Shown here piece after piece: positions 56,701 to 64,000 of a stretch of DNA of 64,000 nt. Numbering within the stretch: the first letter of the stretch is position 1; every line of letters starts with the position of its first letter. A model generated the notes under the pieces. That model saw nothing but the letters and a program-made list of their open reading frames with translations. It ran no database searches and was not told the origin of the DNA. Source of the stretch: Fulvia fulva (lineage: Eukaryota > Ascomycota > Dothideomycetes > Mycosphaerellales > Mycosphaerellaceae); NCBI RefSeq assembly GCF_020509005.1, contig NC_063013.1, positions 1,116,001 through 1,180,000 of the forward strand, written 5' to 3'. Position numbers and translations under genes: made by a program.

Positions 56701-56801
56701 TAAGTAGACTTGCTAGATAGCGAAGAATCTGAAGAGGAATTGTCCTCCTAGTAACGATTCTATAGGATGTCGTCGTGTTAAGATACCGTCGTAATCAAAG
56801 T

Positions 56802-56873
56802 AGAAGTAGTATAGTTCTTAGTAAAAGTGGCCCGCTCGGTAGTATAGCCCGCTCGGTAGTAAAGTACGTTAGC
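56802..56873 (-). repeat. Right terminal inverted repeat of the Fot1-like element
   Basis: Complement of 55733-55804. TA at 56874-56875 follows. Confidence 0.93.
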
Positions 56874-56879
56874 TATACA

Positions 56880-59800
56880 CCCTTATATAGTATTACCCGT
56901 AATAATACAATATAAAAAGGCTCGCGGCCTTATAGATTCTACCTCTACCTCTCTCTTTCCTAATTAGAAATTTGTACGTAAATATATAACCCCTCTAATC
57001 CCTTTAACGAAGAAAAGACAATTGATACTAGGAGATAGATCGGCTATAGCGCGTTAGATTATATATATAGCCCTTATAGAGGTGGTTATCGGCGGTTATT
57101 ACGAGTAAATACTATACTACGTTACCGACCTCGAATATAATATCGTCTTTAGACTACCGTAGCTCTCCGCGTATAACCTAAACATCTTCTAGGAAACTAG
57201 CGAGGTAGCGTTTAGATCTAACTACTACTTCGGTCACTATCTATATAATAAGACATCGATAATAGTATAATCTCTAAACTATATCGGTAGAACCTAGTAA
57301 ACGAAATATAGACTAAAGCCCTTTACTAGCGAATTAGTAGGATTTATAGCCGGAGGGGCGGAGCTAAATGTGTCCGCTCTAGAGGTAGATAAAGAGGTGG
57401 ATTACTAGGAAGTCTCGTAGCGCGTATAGAAGATGTACGCGTACCGGCCTAGGGCCGAGTACTTCTATATTATGCCTACGGGGCGTAAGGATAACGATAA
57501 TAATAATAATAGCCTTAAACTAAGCGCGATAGTAGCTAATGACCTAAATTAGTTCTTAAATAAGTAGTTTAACTACAATCCTAAAGAGAAGCTCCCGCCT
57601 ATATACTACGATATTATAGATACTTTCTTAGTAAAGGACTACGAGGGACTCCTACCTTAGGTATCGACTACGAGATTTATATCAAACCCGGTAGACCTTA
57701 AGAACCGCTATATTGAAAGCTATACGGACTAGCCGAGAAGGAGAATAAAGCCGTTAAGAAATAGTTACTCGAATAGACTTTAGAAGGTAAGGTACGTAAG
57801 GCCGGTTAGAAAACAAGCTAGTTACCGGTACCGGTATTAGTAGTAAGAAAGCCTAGAGGAGGGCTACGAGTATATATTAACTACCGTAGGCTAAACGCTA
57901 TTACTATTAAGAATCGCTATCCTATTCTATTAATATAGGAAACGCTTAACCGTATATACGGAAAGAAGTACTTTATAAAACTAGATATTATAGTAGCCTT
58001 TAATAAGTTACGTATCGCGGAAGGGCACGAGTAGCTAATAGCTTTCGTAATACGCTATAGTATATACGAATGCCTCGTATTACCTTTCGGCCTTTATAAC
58101 GGACCCGTAACCTTTTAGTTATATATTAATAAGGTTTTATAGGAACATCTAGATATCTTTATATTAGTATATCTAGATGACGTCCTTATCTTTAGCGATA
58201 CTCTAGAGGAACACGTCGAATATATACGAAAGGTATTAATTAAGCTACGAGATACCGGGCTTACTATTAACATCGATAAGTCCGAGTTCTACTAGGAACG
58301 TATAAAATATCTAGGCCTTATTATTATACCCTAGGGCATCGAGAGAGACCCGGAGAATTTGGAATATATATAGACCTAGGAAGCACTAACTAATCTTAAG
58401 GATGTCTAAGCCTTCCTAGGATTTACGAACTTCTACCGTTAGTTTATCGAGGCCTTCTCTCGTATTATATCCCTATTAACTAACCTAACGAAGTTAGATA
58501 GGCCTAGTAATTATAAGAACCGTAGAATCAACTAGACTAATAATTGCTAGAGAGTATTCGAGGCGTTAAAAGTAGCCTTTAGTAAGGCGGGTATACTAGT
58601 ATACTATATACTAGGTAGGTAGACCGTCGTCGAGACTAACTCCTTAGACTTTGTTAATATAGGTGTGCTCTTATAATACGACGAGTAGGGAGTGTTACAT
58701 CCTATAGCTTTCTATTCGAAGAAGCTAAGCCCCTAGGAGTATAATTATAAGATCTACGATAAGGAACTCCTCGCGATTATTAAAGTATTTAAAGAGTAGC
58801 GCCCGGAGCTTACTTACGAAGTAGATAAGGACGGCGATCTAGTCAAAGTGTTTATACACTATAAGAACCTCGAATATTTTATAACTACGAAGTAGCTTAA
58901 TCGCTAATAAGCGTAATAGGTAGAATTTTTATTACAATTTGACTTCTAGATTATATACCGCCTAGGTATATAAGGAACGAAGCTAGATAGCCTAACGAGA
59001 CGTAGCTAGGACCTTCCGTAGGGGGTGGACGATCCGAGAAATTAGTACTAGTATTAGACATTGCTTCCGCTAGAGCGATTCCTTAAGATCGACTCTATAC
59101 GAGCTACTATCAAAGATACGCCTAAAGAAGAAGAGACGACTCCCCTAAATCCTAAAGCAATCGAGTTTATTCTAGAACTAGAATAGGTACTATAAACATA
59201 GCTAGTACTAGCTTAGGAAGTATAGACTACGAATAAAGCCGAAGTCGAAGCTAAGCTCGAGTACCGTATAACGACTACTTACGCCCTAGACTAAGAACTT
59301 AAGGCGGTAATTAAGATACTACGGAAAGATAGTACTATCCCTCTACTCTTATAGAAGGCGGAGATACACCCTACGCACTATAAGGTAGATAGTAACATAT
59401 TGTATATACGAAACTAGTACGATAGTTAGAGCCTATAGATACCTAATAACTAGGCCCTACGGACTCGGCTTATTAGAATAAATTATAACGCTCTAGTAGT
59501 AGGATATCTAGGACGAGCTCGAACCTATAAACTCGTAGTACGAGAATTGTATTGGCCTGGCTTAGTAAGATTAGTACGTAGATATACCGCGAATTGCCGT
59601 ATATACCGTACGACGAAATCTCTATACTCCTAGCCACCTAGATTATTATACCTACTTTTAGTACCGGACCGACCTTAGAGGTATATCGCGGTAGACTTTG
59701 TAGTCGGACTTCCTAATAGCACCCTCGATAGTATAACCGATAACAATATTATAACCGTAATAGATAGGCTAATAAAGGAAGTCGAGCTAATTCCGACCGG

Positions 59801-60860
59801 AGCGATAACTATATAGAATACGGCAAGACTTTTCCTTAAGTATATATTCTCCCGACGCGGATTTCCTAATATGTCGCTATTCTACGCTACTTTAGGCTAT
59901 AACCCTAAGTTTATAGAGCGCGTAGACCTAAGCGCTAGAAAAGAGGGAGGACTAACTACTCTCTAGCGACTAGATACGCGATCGGCTAAAGCCTTCGTAC
60001 GCCGGATTTACGACCTTTATAAGTACCTTTGAGAAAATATACGGATGTTATAAGCTCTCTAAGCTAAAGTAGTAAACCGCTACCGAAGTATTCCGCTAGA
60101 CTATAAAGTAGGCGACTAGGTATACCTAAGTACTAAGAACATCCGTACGACTCGACTATCTAAGAAGCCTAATAGAAGATACGCTAGCCCGTACTAGATT
60201 ATAGAAGTTATACTAGCTAAGCTCTTATATAAACTAAGATTGTCGGACGCTATAGTAGGACTCGATAACTACTTTTACACCTCGTTACTTTAGCGAGCCG
60301 ATCATCCCGACTTCCTACTACTCGAAGGCTAGTATCTAGTACTACTACCGCCGATAACTATCGAGCCCGATACTACCGAAGCCGATATAGTCGCTAATAT
60401 AGTCGTAACACCTATATATATATATATATATAAGGTAGAGAAGATCTTAGATATATATACCCGTAAGCGAGTAGGCAAAGTGAAGAAGGGGTAGAAGCGT
60501 AAAGTAGACACTTAGTATAAGGTAAAATAGCTTAGATATTAGAATAAGGAGGATAGTAAGACCTAGTAACCGGCTAAGAACATATTTAAACACGCGGCCG
60601 CCGCTATTAGAGACTTTTACTATAACCGGCCGGAGTTATCTACGCCTATAGGCTTTGTAGCTCTATCTAATTAGGTCCCCCTAAGCATTTCTCGAAGGGA
60701 GCCGGTCGCGGATAGGCTAGTTATAGATAGACTAGATATAGATGTGTTACTAGACAATAATAAGGCATTAGAGGATAATTAGACTTTCGTACGGTTATAG
60801 AGTAGTACGGGCAAGTAGCCGTATAAGATAGATAACGCTTAGAGGACTAAGACGCGTTTT
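56880..60860 (+). pseudogene. Gypsy-III pol: protease, RT, RNase H, deleted integrase, chromodomain-like end
   Basis: A protease region lies at about 57000-57350 (IIYIALIEVVIGGYYE, then FRLP). RT runs from about 57720 with [19 protein letters not shown] (~57850) and an intact YLDD at 58169-58180. RNase H follows ([32 protein letters not shown]). The integrase keeps its zinc region (~59500-59600) and the first Asp (IAVDFVVGLP, ~59690), but near 59871 FSRRGFPN is followed at once by LFYATLGYNPKF. The second Asp, the Glu and the intervening core are therefore missing. Near 60440-60640 VEKILDIYTRKRVG, YKVK*LRY and KT**PAKNI give a chromodomain-like end. TAG stops throughout. Confidence 0.87.
60413..60432. 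repeat. (TA)10 microsatellite in Gypsy-III
   Basis: Ten TA units in a row just before the chromodomain-like segment. It was probably made by RIP of a CA/TG-containing repeat and then slippage. It makes the minus-strand frame at 60329-60511 look open, which is not a gene. Confidence 0.75.
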
Positions 60861-60874
60861 AAGAGGGGGAGTAC

Positions 60875-61058
60875 TATTACGGGCAGCCCGCGACCCCTTA
60901 CTATAGCTACGTCGGCCCGGGTAAACCGCGGACCTTCCGTATCGGGTTAGCGCGGCTTAGCTTTACTTTATAACTTCGCCGCGCCTCGCGCTCCTCTTTC
61001 GTAGCTTCGTAGAATAACAACTCTCTTATTCGGACCCTATAGTACGCGCGCCCTTATA
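60875..61058 (+). repeat. Gypsy-III 3' LTR (184 bp)
   Basis: It begins TATTACGG and ends GCGCCCTTATA. CTAGA follows. AAGAGGGGGAGTAC just before it (60860-60874) is a plausible polypurine tract. Confidence 0.92.
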
Positions 61059-61063
61059 CTAGA

Positions 61064-61845
61064 TCTAGTATCTTAAGGGCCGTATTCTATAAGGTGTTGG
61101 TTATTAGGTAGAGGTTTAGAGTAGTTAGGAAGCTTTACGCTTAAGACACTAGTATAATCTCGACCTATCTATTATTTCTAAAGCGTAGGGATTTTTATGT
61201 CCTTATTTAATAGAATCGGGCTATAGTGTTCCTTAAGCTACGGAAGTATATAAAGGAGCTTAAGCTTACTATAGTCCCGTCGGAAGTTAAGCTTAGGGGG
61301 ATTTAGATCGGTCTTCTTTCCTAGGTACTACTAGTTATTCGTCGCTAAAAAGATATACCCTTATAAGATAAAGAATAGTATCGCGGGGCACCTATTAGCC
61401 TAATATTCCGTACTACTATAGTTATAATAGCACCTATTAAGCGCTTTAGACTACTCGCGGTTCTATAACTACGGGCGCTATATTAAGTAAACCTACGGTT
61501 TAGGTACTCGATCGGGGTTCTCTAGTTATATAGACCTTTAATTTTTACTAGGGTTAAAGGATCTAACCTCCGCTACGCGACCTCGTTAGTAAGCTCGAAT
61601 GCTTATTTCTACTATTTTCTAAATAAGGTTATCGTCGATAGTAGTAGAAATAGCTATTTTATTAAGTATATTAATCTTAGGGATTAAGCGCGGTATCTAC
61701 TTTATAACTAACCGATAAAGCTACGGTAAAGTAAGTAGAAAGTCCGTATATATAGCCTTCTATCCTTCTTTACTATTAGCGATACTTGTCGCCTCGTTTA
61801 GTATCTTTTATTAAGAATATATAGGCCGTAAGACAAGTATATAGG
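61064..61845 (-). pseudogene. Gypsy-IV gag, N-terminal and knuckle part, displaced by Gypsy-III
   Basis: On the minus strand, translation near 61405-61450 reads YYNYSSTEY*ANRC, which with Tyr restored to Cys/His is a standard CX2CX4HX4C knuckle. Upstream is a capsid-like stretch (IVEISIRAY, VRSFNPSKN). Downstream comes LNPPKLNFRRDYSKLKLLY, then sequence reaching the CTAGA site. Joining to 53172 continues toward the Gypsy-IV protease. The 5' end is cut by Copia-2 at about 61845. Confidence 0.68.
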
Positions 61846-62041
61846 TGTGGGTGTGTCATGTGACTAGATCACGTGACTAGGGTTTGCTAGCCTATAGGCT
61901 AGCAAATATCCGGACACCTAGTATCTACCTATACTAATACCGGCGATACTATATATAGATACACGCTATCCTATTAGGTCCTTCTTTGTCTTTCGTATAA
62001 TCCCCGTCTTCTACTACTACGTAACTCGTACCTATTTAATA
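61846..62041 (+). repeat. Copia-2 5' LTR with a divergent U3
   Basis: From 61926 to 62041 it matches Copia-1 LTR positions 3148-3264 apart from RIP changes and one missing base. The first 80 or so bases are unrelated to the Copia-1 LTR. They hold two CRCGTGAC/CATGTGAC-like motifs and a 24-bp perfect palindrome. The LTR ends TTTAATA. Its partner lies outside the window, so the left boundary is inferred. Confidence 0.7.
61883..61906. promoter_or_regulatory. 24-bp perfect palindrome in the Copia-2 U3
   Basis: TTTGCTAGCC and GGCTAGCAAA flank a central TATA, giving a perfect inverted repeat. It sits just after TCATGTGACTAGATCACGTGAC. Both could be binding sites for dimeric regulators in the promoter part of the LTR. 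No direct evidence of function. Confidence 0.55.
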
Positions 62042-63504
62042 GGTTATAAGCCCGGGTTAGTAACTCGGTGTTTCACCCTCGACAAAGTCGTATTAGAGTT
62101 ATTCCTCTTTAGAACAAAAGGAAGGTAGACTAGAGGCCGTACCCGTATTATATAGGAAGCTATAGCCGTGCTATAGGTATATATAAGACGTAAAAGAGCC
62201 TAGTAAGGCACTATTAGACTCCGAGTTAGGGAGCCTATACTAATACCTTAGACAAGTAGGCGAGCTTACTAAGAAGAGTCGCTCTCCGGACATCGCGTTC
62301 GTATCGACTAACTGTTTATTCTAAGAGAGCCGTAGTGTCTTAGAAACCCCCTCTACTAAGAGAGTTACGCTATAGTGTCTTAGTACTAATACGATCCTTA
62401 CTAACCGACTTTCCTCCTCTTCCCGGCGGATAGCTATCCTCTCCGCTATTAACCTCGCGTTCGGTTTATCCCATTTCGATCCGATCGCGTACGACCGAAT
62501 ATATCCTATTACCTAAGGGTAGCTAACCTGTCCCTTAACTTATAAAAATAGAGAACAAGACTAGGTTTATAAGAAAGAGAGTAGTACCTCTTCTAGTAAG
62601 AGAGAACTACAAAACATAGTTTAAGCTAATAAGAATACACCTAGTATTAAAGCAGGTTGACTAGGTCCTCGAGGACATTATTACGGACATTCCCGCTATA
62701 ACCCTAGCGACACCCTCTATATTATCGGAGTCATCCCTTCCTTTAGATTAAGCGATAAGGAAGGCATCGTACAGACGGTATAATATAACGGCCCTATATA
62801 AGATGTACATCTGTCTATCGATAGATAACTAAGAGATAATATACGAGATCCGGTATACGAAGGAGTTATAGGAATAGGCTAAAGCCAAATATAAGAGAAG
62901 ACTTCTCGCTACTAGAAGAAGTTTGCTTTAGCAATACACCAATTTCGTGATAATAGAGGACTAGTCAATAGATGACGCCTAGTAGGAGCTTAGCTTAATT
63001 ATAAGGAGGGCTGTTTTAATCTCGCCTTAGTTCTAAGACATTAAGACTAAGGACAGAAAGATCTAGTAACTCTTAGTAGCTCTACTAGACTCATTTAGCT
63101 CAATTCGCGATGCAATTGATACCTAGGTGAATCTCTTACTACAAGACATTCTTATAATCCTTAGGGAGAAGTAAGAATCAATAATTTATTAAGGGACAGC
63201 TATGTTCGCTAAGAAGGGTTTCTAGGGTAAGCTTACGTACTCTCTCTACAATAGTAACTATTTTATAAGCAAGTGCCTACTCCTTTCTATAGCTTAGTAG
63301 GCTATTAGGAACAAGGACAAACTAGCTAGGGTTACCTACCCTACTAAGGGACAACCGTTACTACCTCGTAGGAGGTCATTATTACTAAACCTTCGTAATT
63401 TCCTTAAGGTAATAACGGACCTTACAAAGTAGATAAAGGAGAGCCGCAAGCCAAAGGCCTCCTCTAGTAAGCCTATAAGGGCCTATACGACCTAGGAAGA
63501 CGTA
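62042..63504 (+). pseudogene. Copia-2 leader and gag (UBN2-type), degenerate
   Basis: The frame that includes 62383 (GTA) and 63502 (GTA) reads as a copia Gag: TALYKMYICLSIDN, then AKAKYKRRLLATRRSLL, LVALLDSFSSIRDAID, INNLL-type helices and FAKKG. A short eroded knuckle at about 63240-63282 (YSLYNSNYFISKC, with Tyr as original Cys/His) suggests CX2CX3HX4C. Then a Lys/Arg/Ser-rich tail (KESRKPKASSSKP) leads into the protease. Stops are TAG/TAA from W and Q. Gag and Pol share one frame, as usual in copia elements. Confidence 0.82.
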
Positions 63505-64000
63505 TTAGACTCTAAGATACTATTAGAAGATGATGATGTTAATGAGGTTGCCTATTCTACTATAGAAGCTAAAGGTAAGTACCCCTCGTCCGAGTAGTTG
63601 CTTAACTCTTATACATTATTATATATAACTGACTAAGATTCACTATTTAGGACACTAAAGCCTCTTTAAAAGAGGAAGTGGATCAAGGTTAGGGGTGGCT
63701 ATCTACAAGCTATATATATAGGAAGTGTAGTAATAGGTAGTCCTTCTAGAAAGTAAATTGTCTTAGAAAATGTCCTGTTTGTTCCTAGCCTTAGAGTTAG
63801 TCTTGTTTCGTAGAATTAGTTTAGCTAACAGTTTGCTATCTAACTACCTAGTTTCACCCTAAAATCCTTGTCTAGTAAACCCGTTGTCTAGACTAAACTT
63901 CGAGGAGGAGTACCGTTTATCTACTCGATCTCGGAAATTCTTAAGCTATAGTATACTAGTATACTCTCTTAAGAACGTGACGGTACCGCTATAGCTAACA
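63505..64000 (+). pseudogene. Copia-2 protease region, start of pol; continues past window
   Basis: Homologous to 3612-4110 of Copia-1. It reads EDDDVNEVAYSTIEAKGKY, then LLNSYTLLYITD, the protease active site LLDSCxSSHMT with D changed to N and C to Y. The Tyr implies an ancestral Cys, so the DSC variant seen in Copia-1 is a family trait. VLENVLFVPSL follows, then the window ends before integrase. Confidence 0.88.

Larger units (their letters stand above)
55733..56873 (+). mobile_element. Fot1/pogo-like DNA transposon, internally deleted (1,141 bp)
   Basis: It is bounded by 72-bp inverted repeats (55733-55804 and 56802-56873) and flanked by TA on both sides (55731-55732 and 56874-56875), the target of Tc1/mariner-pogo elements. 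It is inserted in Gypsy-III between the gag and pol regions. Each inverted repeat contains a direct repeat, ACTACCGAGCGGGC twice. Fot1 elements are usually near 1.9 kb; this copy lacks most of the transposase catalytic region. Confidence 0.93.
53173..61058 (+). mobile_element. Gypsy-III: full-length RIPed Ty3/gypsy with chromodomain-like end
   Basis: A 7,886-bp element with 184-bp LTRs and a CTAGA duplication, inserted in Gypsy-IV. It has a large gag, pol and a C-terminal chromodomain-like region, and hosts a Fot1/pogo-like transposon at 55733-56873. Its integrase core is largely deleted. A 5' piece of another copy lies inverted at 17634-18852. Confidence 0.93.
61846..64000 (+). mobile_element. 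Copia-2: RIPed copia element with gag, running off the right edge
   Basis: Related to Copia-1. The right half of the LTR, leader, gag and the beginning of pol (protease) are present. It retains the 1,116 bp of gag (62389-63504) that Copia-1 has lost. It is heavily RIPed, with TAG/TAA stops throughout. Left end placed at TGTGGGTGTGTCA near 61846, which is approximate. Confidence 0.88.

Overview
This window is a graveyard of nested transposable elements from a filamentous ascomycete (Pezizomycotina). I found no host gene, rRNA, tRNA or CRISPR array. The organism call rests on two things. First, the element set: Tad-type LINEs, Ty3/gypsy elements (two with chromodomain-like C-termini), Ty1/copia elements and a Fot1/pogo-type DNA transposon. 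Second, a mutation pattern typical of repeat-induced point mutation (RIP). CA and TG dinucleotides are almost absent over most of the window, TA is very abundant, and CG, CC and CT are kept. As a result nearly every broken reading frame is broken by TAG (from CAG or TGG) and reads through as a recognisable protein if those stops are ignored.

Layout, left to right (family names are local labels). 1-3041: minus-strand Gypsy-V gag and protease, whose pol would lie off the left edge. 3047-7370: Copia-1, complete with 218-bp LTRs and a TAGTA duplication, only lightly mutated and lacking gag. 7574-11343: Gypsy-I gag-pol, plus strand, cut off at its right. 11344-17633: Gypsy-II copy 1, plus. 17634-18852: minus-strand 5' piece of Gypsy-III. 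19618-25069: minus-strand Tad-like LINE-A. 25070-25195: Copia LTR scrap. 26287-26905: plus-strand LINE-B scrap. 26906-37621: minus-strand LINE-B, split by Gypsy-II copy 2 (27711-33999, minus, CTAGC duplication). 37622-43017: plus-strand LINE-A, split by a truncated minus-strand LINE-B (40100-41513, 14-bp duplication). 43018-47510: LINE-C, the second lightly mutated island, with almost readable ORF1 and ORF2. 47990-53172 plus 61064-61845: minus-strand Gypsy-IV, split by Gypsy-III (53173-61058, CTAGA duplication), which itself carries a Fot1/pogo-like element (55733-56873, TA target). 61846-64000: Copia-2, plus, running off the right edge.

Nothing here appears able to move by itself. The two islands that escaped heavy RIP still carry stops: six in the Copia-1 reading frame; in LINE-C, one in the core plus several near both ends and a one-base frameshift in ORF1. 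Several elements also carry structural defects not explained by point mutation: an in-frame loss of gag in Copia-1, loss of most of the integrase core in Gypsy-III, and loss of most of the DDE domain in the Fot1-like element. The most informative features are the nesting order, the paired occupied and empty insertion sites, the LTR-to-LTR mutation asymmetry in Copia-1, and the Gypsy-II copy whose two flanks come from different elements.
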